Below are positions 11,201-18,693 of a stretch of DNA of 64,000 bases, piece after piece. Each line of letters starts with the position of its first letter. Positions within the stretch are counted from its first letter, which is position 1. Location of the stretch: NCBI GenBank assembly GCA_028282785.1, contig JANQHE010000057.1:62001-126000 (forward strand), given 5' to 3'. A program made the position numbers and the translations under genes. The notes under the pieces were generated by a model that was not told the origin of the DNA, made no database searches, and worked only from the letters and a program-made list of their open reading frames with translations. Source of the DNA: Bacteroidales bacterium (GTDB taxonomy: Bacteria; Bacteroidota; Bacteroidia; Bacteroidales; UBA12077).

Positions 11201-11512
11201 GAAATTCTATTGCCAACCAAAGCCAAAATCCTTTGGGCAAAAAATGGCAAGGAAGCTGTAGAACTTTGCCTTAAAAATGACAATATTGATTTGGTATTAA
11301 TGGATATTAAAATGCCAAAGATGAATGGTTTTGAAGCTACTCAAAAAATAAAGGAACACAAAAAAGACTTAACCATTATTGGCCAAACTGCATATGCTCA
11401 TGATAATGATCATCATAAATGCTTAAATGCCGGATTTGACAACTATATTGCAAAACCTATTAAGATTGATACGTTGCTTTCAACCATAAATCAGGCATTC
11501 ACAAAAAATTAA
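8237..11512 (+). CDS. Hybrid sensor histidine kinase / response regulator with three PAS domains
   Basis: This 1091-aa inner-membrane protein starts with a transmembrane helix (about 11-29), an extracytoplasmic sensor region of roughly 260 residues that looks Cache-like, and a second helix (about 294-314). Then come three PAS domains (about 350-455, 468-580, 590-705), the phosphoacceptor motif FLANLSHEIRTPMN with H731, an HATPase domain (NLIENAIKF, DSGIGIS, YGGTGIGL) and a C-terminal receiver with phospho-Asp D1023 in LVLMDIKMP. The first PAS has a Cys pair (CYNVFPGPYCHTAEC) that could bind metal or respond to redox. It is a stand-alone gene; no DNA-binding output is fused, so the phosphate is probably passed to a separate partner. 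Confidence 0.9.
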   Translation: MDFERRLKNKTIIAVMSVLLVLCAIYFTLDISNQKQFIDWKIQKENELVNVEIKSLLQNTNQLYRNKIQYFVNNPEIKKEFHSGNYENLYRKIFPYYTVLKSEDPFHFDISFYTKDNILVLNMETGSRVPGQKIDKNSVVCKSNSEQTKKTSFEIYNSQLYYKIVEPVSYNGEYVGCIEFAIRENEIIEYIEKSFDIHISSLFNSKLIDNEVIESLNPKYLSDQLLIRSLCNHNIFNSIADNKLSQPGKFKYQNKYYYLDIVKVKNSLLKEGLEGVIYTRDITNFQNQFQAILYQSLVIIFLILLSTYVILHFSYNTLITKVFNLQDSLYKRLAQKTKEIVKANAELNQIFNTTANSMRLIDNNYNILRVNRAFTTISGISKENAEGKKCYNVFPGPYCHTAECPLNQIKNGQDRVEQDIKKKSKLGKIIPGILNAVAFKDDNGSILGIIEDYKDITQRVEAEEALLKAEKQFGMFMDNLPLGVFIKDEKLRSVYLNKYMDNVHSNDNCQNKTPEEIFPLEYANRVIDEDNRVLNGEVLIVEDQLPNRLGELKTYQTHKFRFRGADNSWKIGGISIDISEKKKTELELKILSNAIQHSPACVIITDLEGKIEIVNPSFSQITGYTPEDVIGKDISILHSNTPGKFHEIINTIVSGKVWQGEFHNKKKNGEVYWELASISAVKNDKDEITRFVVISEDITSRKKNEKELIDAKEKAEESNRLKTAFLANLSHEIRTPMNAIIGFSNLLLDEEMPKEEKVKLNHLINDNSQNLLKLIDDVIDISKLQSGDIQFNKTECFLNKLLLDLYVSFSIQIENDAKKDVRLSMNKGSKIKDFSIVTDPVRLKQILYNLIENAIKFTTKGFVEFGYTLIEKENKIQFYVIDSGIGISNEKFDMIYDLFRQADESFTREYGGTGIGLTIAKKIVDHLGGEIWVQSTPEQGTNIYFTLPHEIPESKFEIEENDFENPFNWQNKVVLVADDIDINYKLIEEILLPTKAKILWAKNGKEAVELCLKNDNIDLVLMDIKMPKMNGFEATQKIKEHKKDLTIIGQTAYAHDNDHHKCLNAGFDNYIAKPIKIDTLLSTINQAFTKN

Positions 11513-11643
11513 TTCTTCATTTTTGCGTTATCTAATTAAAATCAGTACTTAGCTGTAATTTAGTGTTTTAAATTTTATTACATTTGTTATGATGTAACTA
11601 ATATTACGGCACTAAAGACTTTTTAATTCTAGTATAAAATAAT

Positions 11644-11651
11644 TACATTTA
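11644..11651 (+). promoter_or_regulatory. Possible -7 promoter box of the HU/SPOR gene
   Basis: TACATTTA resembles the Bacteroidota -7 consensus TAnnTTTG (one mismatch) and lies about 32 nt before the ATG at 11683. A T-rich TTTT stretch 19 nt upstream is a poor -33 match. Weak call. Confidence 0.25.
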
Positions 11652-11682
11652 TATCCTTAATGCTAACATAAAAACTGTCATT

Positions 11683-12867
11683 ATGATCGCAACCTACATT
11701 CAGGAATTACTTGCCACAAATAATAGAGTTATAGTTCCGAATTTTGGAGCTTTTCTGGTAAGAGCAACTTCAAAAAGCAAGGACGCGAATACTTTAGAAG
11801 AAAAATTAAAGGATGTTTATTTTAGCCCGTTTCTAAAATTTAATGATGAATTGTTAGAAAAATATATCATTAAAAAAGAAAGTGTTACAAAAGAACAAGC
11901 TGCTGAAAAAATAATACAATTTATTGAAGAAGTTAAAAAAGAGTTAGAGCAAGAAAAACCATACAACATTAAGAATTTTGGTAAATTTGAAGCAGATAAA
12001 CAGGGGAAGGTTCAATTCATTACTATAGCCAAAGAAACACCTACGGAAAAAGAAACAAAAGAAACACCAAAAACAACTACAACCCGAAAAACCTCAACCA
12101 CAAAAAAAACTACAGCTACAAAAGAGCCAGTTGCAAAAGCGGAAGAGAAAAAAACTGATAAATCTGCAAGTAAACCAGAGGAGAAACCAAAGGTTGAAGA
12201 AACTAAAAAGGAACCTGTAAAAGCTGCTGAAACAAAAAAAGAAATTGTATTAGAAGAGTTTAAAGAAGAAAAAAAAGAAATTCCTCCTGTGGCTCCCAAA
12301 AAAGAACCTGTAAAACAAGCTGCCCAAACAAAACCCATATATAGTTACAAAAAACAAAAGAAACCTGTTAATAAAGGTTTAGTCTGGGCTATCGCAATCG
12401 GAGTTCCTGTTGCTGCCATATTTATTTGGGCGTTACTGAATATCAACACTATTAAAAAAGTTTTTAATAAAGAACGTGCTAAAACAGAAAAAATAGCTCA
12501 AAAGAAAACCACACAAGAAAAAGCCGCAACAGATAAAAAAGAAGAACAAGTTAAAAAAGAAACTCCTGCTAAGGATGTAAAAAAGGAAACAACGGCTAAA
12601 ACAGAACCCAAAAAGCAAGAAACTAAGAAGCCTTCTCCTCCACAAAAGAAATATTACATTATTGCAGGTAGTTTTAAAAACGAAAAATATGCAATTGCAT
12701 ACATGAATAAATTAAAAGCAGAAGGATATAACGCAGAAAAGTTATCAGAAAGAAATGGTATGTATGCAGTAAGTTATAATTCTTTTGCGGATAAAAGAAA
12801 AGCGATTGCTGAATATAAATTCCTGTCACAGGAAAAAGGTTTAGAAGCTTGGATCTTATACTTTTAA
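11683..12867 (+). CDS. CCDC81-type HU domain and SPOR domain membrane protein
   Basis: The 394-aa protein has three parts. An N-terminal region (about 1-115) matches the bacterial HU-CCDC81-like domain of Bacteroidota (VPNFGAFLVR; NIKNFGKFEAD). A long Lys/Glu/Thr/Pro-rich linker, interrupted by one transmembrane helix (about 234-254, GLVWAIAIGVPVAAIFIWAL), leads to a C-terminal SPOR domain (about 322-394, KKYYIIAGSFKNEKYA). SPOR domains bind denuded septal peptidoglycan, so the protein probably links a cytoplasmic DNA- or protein-binding domain to the division-site cell wall. The linker is low-complexity and gives a long false open frame on the opposite strand. A hairpin terminator follows at 12891. 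Confidence 0.85.
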   Translation: MIATYIQELLATNNRVIVPNFGAFLVRATSKSKDANTLEEKLKDVYFSPFLKFNDELLEKYIIKKESVTKEQAAEKIIQFIEEVKKELEQEKPYNIKNFGKFEADKQGKVQFITIAKETPTEKETKETPKTTTTRKTSTTKKTTATKEPVAKAEEKKTDKSASKPEEKPKVEETKKEPVKAAETKKEIVLEEFKEEKKEIPPVAPKKEPVKQAAQTKPIYSYKKQKKPVNKGLVWAIAIGVPVAAIFIWALLNINTIKKVFNKERAKTEKIAQKKTTQEKAATDKKEEQVKKETPAKDVKKETTAKTEPKKQETKKPSPPQKKYYIIAGSFKNEKYAIAYMNKLKAEGYNAEKLSERNGMYAVSYNSFADKRKAIAEYKFLSQEKGLEAWILYF

Positions 12868-12890
12868 ATCTTTAAATAACATTAGCTGAA

Positions 12891-12914
12891 AGCCGCATTT
12901 AATGCGGTTTTTTC
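12891..12914 (+). terminator. Rho-independent terminator after the HU/SPOR gene
   Basis: A GC-rich inverted repeat (CCGCATT / AATGCGG, essentially no unpaired loop in the DNA) is followed directly by a run of six T on the plus strand, about 25 bp after the stop codon at 12867. Confidence 0.8.
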
Positions 12915-13017
12915 GTTAAAATATAAAAATATTATTCTGTTTCTATTTGAAATGATAATTTGGTATGTAAAATTTATTTAATTTGCATTTCTCAAAACCA
13001 ATTTATCTATTTTATGA

Positions 13018-14412
13018 ATGAAAATTAAGTACCTTGATCTGATTGAGCAAACGTTTGATTTTCCGCAAAAAGAGTTTGAACTGGATGGTGATAACTTACT
13101 ATTTCACAACATTCCATTAATGGATATTATAGAAGAATACGGAACTCCTCTTAAGTTTACGTACCTTCCTCAAATATCAAATCAAATACAACTAGCAAAA
13201 ACATGGTTTCGAAATGCCATGATAAAAGTAAATTACCGAAGCGAATATCACTATTGTTATTGCACTAAAAGCTCGCACTTTAAACATGTTTTGCATGAAG
13301 CACTTAAAAATGATATTCATATTGAAACTTCATCCGCATATGATATTAACATCGTTGAAGAGTTGTTTAAAGACAAGAAAATAACAAAATTAACATACAT
13401 CATTTGCAATGGATTTAAGCGTGATGCTTACATAGAAAATATTGCCCGTTTAATAAATAACGGTTTTAAAAATACCATCCCGATTATTGATAATTACCGG
13501 GAACTTGACAAACTTGAAGAACTGATTGAAGTACCTTTTGAAGTCGGAATTAGAATTGCTTCGGAAGAAGAGCCCAAATTTGAATTTTATACTTCTCGTT
13601 TAGGAATCGGATATAAAAACATTGTAAATTTTTATCTTAAGCAGATTAAAGACAATCCAAACATTAAGCTAAAAATGCTGCATTTTTTTATCAATACAGG
13701 GATAAAAGACAATGCATATTACTGGAGCGAATTGGCTAAATGTTTAAATGTTTACGGTGAGTTAAAAAAGGTTTGTCCTGAGCTTGATACTCTCAATATA
13801 GGCGGTGGATTCCCGGTTAAAAATACACTCTCATTTGATTACGATTATGAATACATGGCCGATGAGATTATTTCTCAGATCAAACTATTTTGCGACACAA
13901 ACAATTTAAAAGAACCTCATATTTTTACAGAATTTGGTTCGTTTACAGTTGGTGAAAGCGGAGGAATTATCTATTCGGTTTTAGGGCAGAAAAAACAAAA
14001 TGATCGAGAAGCCTGGAACATAATTGACAGCTCTTTTATGACAACTTTACCTGATAGCTGGGCAATTAATAAACGTTTCATTATGCTCCCAATTAACCGT
14101 TGGAACAGTACATATGAACGCGTATTTCTAGGTGGTTTAACTTGTGATAGCGACGATTACTATAATTCTGAACAACATAGTAATGCGATTTATTTACCCA
14201 AATTCTCTCTTTCCGACACACTGTATATTGGTTTTTTCAATACAGGAGCATACCAGGACACCCTCGGTGGATACGGTGGTTTAAAACATTGTTTGATTCC
14301 AGGCCCTAAGCATATTATTATTGATAAAGATCAGGAAGAAAACTTCATAACCCAGGTTTTTACTAAAGAACAAAAACCTCAGGATATGTTAAGAATTCTT
14401 GGTTATAAATAA
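13018..14412 (+). CDS. speA: PLP-dependent arginine decarboxylase (alanine-racemase fold)
   Basis: The 464-aa enzyme belongs to the fold III PLP decarboxylases. The PLP lysine is probably K84 in YCYCTKSSHF, the glycine-rich phosphate loop is NIGGGFP, and C376 in TCDSDD is the conserved catalytic-loop Cys. It is shorter than the roughly 630-aa SpeA of enterics and matches the short Bacteroidota form that sits next to agmatinase. With the next gene (21 bp downstream) it would turn arginine into agmatine and then putrescine. It is the first gene of the polyamine operon. A diaminopimelate or carboxynorspermidine decarboxylase is the alternative, but the agmatinase neighbour favours arginine. Confidence 0.8.
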   Translation: MKIKYLDLIEQTFDFPQKEFELDGDNLLFHNIPLMDIIEEYGTPLKFTYLPQISNQIQLAKTWFRNAMIKVNYRSEYHYCYCTKSSHFKHVLHEALKNDIHIETSSAYDINIVEELFKDKKITKLTYIICNGFKRDAYIENIARLINNGFKNTIPIIDNYRELDKLEELIEVPFEVGIRIASEEEPKFEFYTSRLGIGYKNIVNFYLKQIKDNPNIKLKMLHFFINTGIKDNAYYWSELAKCLNVYGELKKVCPELDTLNIGGGFPVKNTLSFDYDYEYMADEIISQIKLFCDTNNLKEPHIFTEFGSFTVGESGGIIYSVLGQKKQNDREAWNIIDSSFMTTLPDSWAINKRFIMLPINRWNSTYERVFLGGLTCDSDDYYNSEQHSNAIYLPKFSLSDTLYIGFFNTGAYQDTLGGYGGLKHCLIPGPKHIIIDKDQEENFITQVFTKEQKPQDMLRILGYK

Positions 14413-14432
14413 CTTCGTTTAAACTAACAGTT

Positions 14433-15278
14433 ATGAAAACTTATGCAGGAATACCTGAAGAATACGCTAAATTGGAATCATCGAAAATTGTTTTGATACC
14501 GGTACCTTATGATGGAACCAGCACATGGATAAAAGGTGCCAATAATGGGCCGGAAGCATTTTTAGAAGCTTCTGAAAATATGGAAATTTATGATATCGAA
14601 ACCGACACTGAAGTATATAAGCATGGTATATTTTTAACAGATCCCGTAACTGAAAATAACTCTCCCGAAGAAATGGTAGATTCAGTACATAAAACTGCAT
14701 CGGACTATATTAAACAAGGAAAATTTGTAACTTTATTTGGTGGCGAACATTCGGTAAGTATAGGTTCAATCAGGGCTTTTCGTGAGAATTTTGATCGTTT
14801 AACTGTTTTGCAATTTGATGCTCATGCTGATTTACGTCCCGAGTACGAAGGTTCAAAATACAATCACGCCTGTGCAGTATATGAAGCCCAGAAAACAACC
14901 AATTTGATTCAAGTTGGAGTCAGAAGTATGGATACTGTTGAGAAACCATTCCTTAAACCGGAGAATTGCTTTTTTGCTCATGATATTCATACAGATCCGA
15001 ACTGGATGAACAAAGCACTTGATAAAATCAATGGCAATGTGTTTATTACAATTGATTTGGATGTTTTTGATTCATCCATTATGCCATCAACAGGAACTCC
15101 TGAACCAGGCGGGTTATTTTGGGGACAGGTTATCGATTTTTTAAAATTCGTTGTCAATAATAAAAAAGTTGTTGGATTTGATATGATGGAACTTTGCCCA
15201 AGTAGTCATAACAAAGCCCCGGATTTTTTAGCTGCAAAACTTTATTATAAAATTTTAAGTTACGTTTTTGCCAAATAA
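14433..15278 (+). CDS. speB: Agmatinase (ureohydrolase family)
   Basis: The 281-aa protein has all the binuclear manganese ligands of the arginase/agmatinase family: GGEH with H106, DAHAD at 129-133, and the D208-x-D210-x-x-D213 set in ITIDLDVFD. It hydrolyses agmatine to putrescine and urea. Its place directly after an arginine decarboxylase supports agmatinase over arginase or formimidoylglutamase. The radical SAM gene starts one base after its stop codon, so the two are probably translated together. Confidence 0.87.
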   Translation: MKTYAGIPEEYAKLESSKIVLIPVPYDGTSTWIKGANNGPEAFLEASENMEIYDIETDTEVYKHGIFLTDPVTENNSPEEMVDSVHKTASDYIKQGKFVTLFGGEHSVSIGSIRAFRENFDRLTVLQFDAHADLRPEYEGSKYNHACAVYEAQKTTNLIQVGVRSMDTVEKPFLKPENCFFAHDIHTDPNWMNKALDKINGNVFITIDLDVFDSSIMPSTGTPEPGGLFWGQVIDFLKFVVNNKKVVGFDMMELCPSSHNKAPDFLAAKLYYKILSYVFAK

Positions 15279-15279
15279 A

Positions 15280-16353
15280 ATGAATAAGCGCCGACTAAAA
15301 AAAGCCTTAAAGCGAATAAAGTATTTACCAAAAAATAAATATTTGTTGTTGTATTTAATTAATAAGTTCCGCGCATTATGGCTCAAACTTATTAAATCTA
15401 CCAAAGTTGCTTATCCATCAACTATTATGTTGGAGCTCACAAATCATTGTAATTTAGCCTGTACTACCTGCCCTCGTGAATATGAGTATGGCAAGCGTAT
15501 GGATAAAGGGTTTATTGATTTAGATCAGGCAAAAAAAATTATAGATGAACTTTGGCCTTATCTAGATTCGGTCGGATTAACCGGTATGGGCGAAACATTT
15601 CTTTTTAAAGAAATTAAGGAGATTGTTGATTATATAAAATCAAAAAATAAGGGAATTATTATTTCTGTATCAACCAATGCAGTTATTCCAAAGTTTATTG
15701 AAAAAGTCTCAGGACTGATTAATAAAATTGATACAATTCAGGTTTCTATAGATGGATTAGGCGATGTTTATGAATCAATACGTAAAAATGCCGATTTTAA
15801 ACTTTTAGATCAAAATTTAACACAACTATCAGAATTATCTAAAGGATCAGAAACAACCTTAATGTTAAATATGGTTGTTACCAAAGAGAATTATAAGCAC
15901 ATTCCTTTATTAGTTGAATATGCTGATAAAATTAAAGTAGAGTATTTAGATTTTACGCTTTTAAACTTAGCTTCTTTAACAAACGAGGAAAGATCATATT
16001 ATAATTTTTATAAATCGAATGAATTTTTGGATACCTTATCAGAGCTTGAAAATAAAATCGTAAAACACAAGTCAGTTACCGTAACCAACCGAAATTTTAA
16101 AACAGATAATAGTTTCCAAAAATGCCCGTTTCCATGGACTCATTTCTATATTTGCTGGGATGGGTTTATGCCTCCTTGTTGTGCAAAACCATTCCCCAGG
16201 GAATTGAATTTCGGAAACGTTTTTAAAAGTTCAGTAATGAAAGTTTTAAATAGCTCTGATTACAAAAAGTTTCGCAAACTTTGGTTTAAAAATAAAGCTC
16301 CGGAATTTTGTACAAATTGTCATTTTATCGACATTGAACCCATTAAAGTATAA
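15280..16353 (+). CDS. Radical SAM protein with SPASM-type C-terminal iron-sulfur region
   Basis: This 357-aa protein has the radical SAM cluster motif C57-x3-C61-x2-C64 within LTNHCNLACTTCPREYE, and a Cys-rich tail (KCPFPWTHFYICWDG, PPCCAKPFP, CTNCHF) typical of SPASM/Twitch auxiliary clusters. I start it at ATG 15280, one base after the agmatinase stop, rather than at a TTG 12 nt earlier that would overlap that gene. The basic N-terminus (first 40 residues) is rich in Lys and Leu and may form an amphipathic helix. SPASM proteins often modify peptides or proteins, or do carbon-skeleton chemistry. Its place between agmatinase and the deoxyhypusine synthase-like gene links it to polyamine metabolism, but the substrate is unknown. 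Confidence 0.8.
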   Translation: MNKRRLKKALKRIKYLPKNKYLLLYLINKFRALWLKLIKSTKVAYPSTIMLELTNHCNLACTTCPREYEYGKRMDKGFIDLDQAKKIIDELWPYLDSVGLTGMGETFLFKEIKEIVDYIKSKNKGIIISVSTNAVIPKFIEKVSGLINKIDTIQVSIDGLGDVYESIRKNADFKLLDQNLTQLSELSKGSETTLMLNMVVTKENYKHIPLLVEYADKIKVEYLDFTLLNLASLTNEERSYYNFYKSNEFLDTLSELENKIVKHKSVTVTNRNFKTDNSFQKCPFPWTHFYICWDGFMPPCCAKPFPRELNFGNVFKSSVMKVLNSSDYKKFRKLWFKNKAPEFCTNCHFIDIEPIKV

Positions 16354-16372
16354 TTTTGAAAATTAAATCATT

Positions 16373-17347
16373 ATGATTAGAAATACCATATCAAAATTTA
16401 TCGAGGATCATTTTTTACACTTTAATGCGGCAGCTCTTAAAGATGCAGCAATAGGCTACGAAAAACATCTAAATGAAGGTGGAAAAATGATGATCACGCT
16501 TGCTGGTGCAATGAGTACCGGAGAATTAGGTAAAAGTCTTGCTGAAATGATCCGCCAGGATAAGGTACAAATCATTTCCTGTACAGGAGCAAACCTCGAA
16601 GAAGATCTGATGAACCTGGTAGCTCACTCTCATTACAAGCGCGTTCCTAACTATCGCGATCTAACCCCAAAAGAAGAATGGGATCTGCTGGAAAAAGGAT
16701 TAAACCGTGTTACTGATACTTGTATTCCGGAAGAAGAAGCATTCAGACGTTTACAGCAACATATATTTGAAATATGGAAAGAAGCAGAAGGTAATGGAGA
16801 GCGTTATTTTCCACATGAATATATGTATAAAATGATCAATTCGGGAGTATTGGAGCAATATTATGAAATCGACCCAAAAGATTCGTGGATGATTGCTGCG
16901 GCTGAAAAGAATTTACCAATAGTAGTTCCTGGATGGGAAGACAGTACTATGGGTAATATCTTTGCATCTTACTGCATAAAAAAAGAATTACAACCAACTA
17001 CCATGAAATCCGGTATTGAGTATATGACGTGGTTAGCTGACTGGTATGTTAAAAATTCGGAAGGAAAAGGAATAGGTTTCTTCCAAATTGGTGGTGGAAT
17101 TGCAGGTGATTTTCCAATTTGTGTAGTTCCAATGCTGTACCAGGATTTAGAAATGGAAAAAATACCGTTTTGGAGCTATTTCTGCCAAATCTCCGATTCA
17201 ACGACTAGTTACGGTTCATATTCAGGAGCAGTTCCAAACGAAAAGATTACCTGGGGAAAACTTGATATTGACACTCCAAAGTACATTGTTGAATCCGATG
17301 CAACTATTGTGGCCCCGCTAATTTTTGCCTGGTTGTTGAATTGGTAA
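16373..17347 (+). CDS. Deoxyhypusine synthase-like protein, probable homospermidine synthase
   Basis: The 324-aa product belongs to the deoxyhypusine synthase family. It retains an NAD-binding-type glycine stretch (GGGIAGDFP) and the Lys that forms the enzyme-imine intermediate, K296 in ITWGKLD, aligned with the WGK motif of the eukaryotic enzyme. Bacteria have no eIF5A, and characterised bacterial relatives make homospermidine from putrescine or spermidine. Here the upstream arginine decarboxylase and agmatinase would supply putrescine. It lies 19 bp after the radical SAM gene and is the last gene of the operon, closed by a strong hairpin at 17366. Confidence 0.82.
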   Translation: MIRNTISKFIEDHFLHFNAAALKDAAIGYEKHLNEGGKMMITLAGAMSTGELGKSLAEMIRQDKVQIISCTGANLEEDLMNLVAHSHYKRVPNYRDLTPKEEWDLLEKGLNRVTDTCIPEEEAFRRLQQHIFEIWKEAEGNGERYFPHEYMYKMINSGVLEQYYEIDPKDSWMIAAAEKNLPIVVPGWEDSTMGNIFASYCIKKELQPTTMKSGIEYMTWLADWYVKNSEGKGIGFFQIGGGIAGDFPICVVPMLYQDLEMEKIPFWSYFCQISDSTTSYGSYSGAVPNEKITWGKLDIDTPKYIVESDATIVAPLIFAWLLNW

Positions 17348-17365
17348 GAACCTGCATAAAATAGC

Positions 17366-17400
17366 AACCCTGCGAGAGTTTTAAACTCTCGCAGGGTTTT
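17366..17400 (+). terminator. Long perfect hairpin terminator of the polyamine operon
   Basis: A 16-bp perfect inverted repeat (AACCCTGCGAGAGTTT and its complement) with a single central base is followed by TTTT. It lies 19 bp after the stop at 17347. Because it is almost fully symmetric, with an A-rich left flank, it may act in both directions. Its length and GC-rich stem set it apart from the surrounding AT-rich DNA. Confidence 0.85.
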
Positions 17401-17451
17401 GTTTATTAGCTGGTATTTGTTATTTTCAAAAAATCACTAATAATAAAGAAA

Positions 17452-17784
17452 ATGCCTAATAGTAAATTGATTTTAAAGGAAAATCCAACTTTTAAAGATT
17501 TTCAGGAATATGTTCATGAATTAGAAATTGAACGTAGTTTCATTGATCAAAGTGTTGTTCAAAAATGCTTATTGCTGGGTGAAGAAATTGGCGAACTATT
17601 CAAAGCCGTAAGAAAAGCAGAATCAATTAGTATTGATAAACAAAATTCAAAATTAACTACAGTTGAAGAAGAATTAGCAGATATTTTAATTTACATATGT
17701 TCCATTGCCAATAGATATAAAATTGATTTGGAAACTGCATTTAGAAAAAAAGAAGAGGTTAATAAGAAACGAGTTTGGAGTTAA
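17452..17784 (+). CDS. MazG-like nucleotide pyrophosphohydrolase
   Basis: The 110-aa protein is a single-domain all-alpha NTP pyrophosphatase. It shows the metal-binding pattern E45-x-x-E48 (GEEIGELFK) and E74-x-x-D77 (VEEELADIL), typical of MazG-like/iMazG proteins that hydrolyse non-canonical or excess (d)NTPs to monophosphates. Its length is normal for the single-domain form. A 116-bp piece of a second copy of this gene lies 1020 bp downstream (18574). An in-genome repeat of this sort suggests a past duplication or replacement by a related allele. Confidence 0.85.
   Translation: MPNSKLILKENPTFKDFQEYVHELEIERSFIDQSVVQKCLLLGEEIGELFKAVRKAESISIDKQNSKLTTVEEELADILIYICSIANRYKIDLETAFRKKEEVNKKRVWS
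17554..17669 (+). repeat. Direct repeat, copy 1 (inside the MazG-like gene)
   Basis: These 116 bases recur at 18574-18689 in the same orientation with only four mismatches by eye (two silent codon changes and a CTG to CCA change that swaps Leu for Pro). This copy is the intact coding one. Confidence 0.9.
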
Positions 17785-17847
17785 AATATTAACAAAAGTC
17801 ACTTAAATTTTTATATCTTCACTCCGCCTTACTAATCCTTATTTAAG

Positions 17848-18555
17848 ATGAGAAAATTTATATTTTTATTGTTGGGAATTTCTATTCATTTTATTTCCTT
17901 TTCGCAAGAATATCAGAGTGTTATATGCTTAAAAAATGGTTCTGTAATAAAAGGAGAAATTATTACTCAGGAACCAAATATTATTATCCGAACAAGTGAT
18001 GGTCAGCTTTATTCATTCAGTTCCATTGAAATCGAACAAATCCTACAGGAACAAAATCTTAATCTTAGTGAATATGGTAGTAACTTTTCATATGGTATTT
18101 CTTTTGGTGGTGGTGGAATAATTGGTGTTCCAATTCGTTTTCATCCATCAGAAAAGTTTGCATTTGAAATGAATTTAAACTATCGACCAGCGGTGTTTAA
18201 AATAAAAAACTATTGGGGAGATACTAAAACTTACTATGAGCATTCTATTATTTACGGATTAGGAGCTAAATATTTTATTGGAAAGTATTTTAAAGAAAAA
18301 AGACAAAAAGTTAAATTAAATGGAATTAGTTTAAATGCAGGTATTGGTATGGGAGGATTTGATACGGTTTATGCAGGAGGAGGTTGGATACATGAAAGTT
18401 TTAAAAATAAACGGTATAAAAAATCTTTTACCTTTGAACTTGGTCCTGGGTTTATTTATACTCATTTTAATCCCAGTGATTTGTATGATGATTCTAGTTA
18501 TGATTATTACGAATTAATTTTTCACTGGAAAGTACAATGGAATTGGTTTAAATAG
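17848..18555 (+). CDS. Exported protein, probable small outer-membrane barrel
   Basis: The 235-aa protein begins with a signal peptide (about 1-19, ending FSQ). It is followed by CLKNGSVIKGEII (27-39), a short all-beta motif often seen at the start of Bacteroidota outer-membrane proteins, and then by amphipathic strands with Gly-rich turns (SFGGGGIIG, NAGIGMGGF, FELGPGFIYTHF). This fits a small 8-stranded-type barrel. It sits between the intact MazG-like gene and a broken copy of it, so it may have arrived with or been caught up in that rearrangement. Function unknown. Confidence 0.6.
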   Translation: MRKFIFLLLGISIHFISFSQEYQSVICLKNGSVIKGEIITQEPNIIIRTSDGQLYSFSSIEIEQILQEQNLNLSEYGSNFSYGISFGGGGIIGVPIRFHPSEKFAFEMNLNYRPAVFKIKNYWGDTKTYYEHSIIYGLGAKYFIGKYFKEKRQKVKLNGISLNAGIGMGGFDTVYAGGGWIHESFKNKRYKKSFTFELGPGFIYTHFNPSDLYDDSSYDYYELIFHWKVQWNWFK

Positions 18556-18573
18556 CTAAAGTTCTTACCATGG

Positions 18574-18693
18574 GTTGTTCAAAAATGCTTATTACCAGGT
18601 GAAGAAATTGGCGAACTATTCAAAGCTGTAAGAAAAGCAGAATCAATTAGTATTGATAAACAAAATTCAAAATTAACTACAGTTGAAGAGAAG
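18574..18693 (+). pseudogene. Fragment of a second mazG-like gene
   Basis: The sequence matches codons 35-73 of the MazG-like gene at 17452, keeping the frame and the EExxE metal motif, but it has no start codon and no N-terminal part, and it loses similarity at about 18690, just before the stop codon of the convergent hydrolase gene. Its four differences from copy 1 are mostly silent or conservative, so it probably comes from a once-functional related allele rather than from a fresh copying error. Confidence 0.85.

Noticed and set aside
12012-12338. Long minus-strand open frame of 108 codons
   Set aside because: It is opposite the Lys/Glu/Thr-rich linker of the HU/SPOR gene; the Ser/Phe/Val-rich product is the usual mirror of such low-complexity coding DNA.
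16373-17347. Annotation as true deoxyhypusine synthase
   Set aside because: No eIF5A in bacteria and the operon supplies putrescine; homospermidine synthesis is the better reading.
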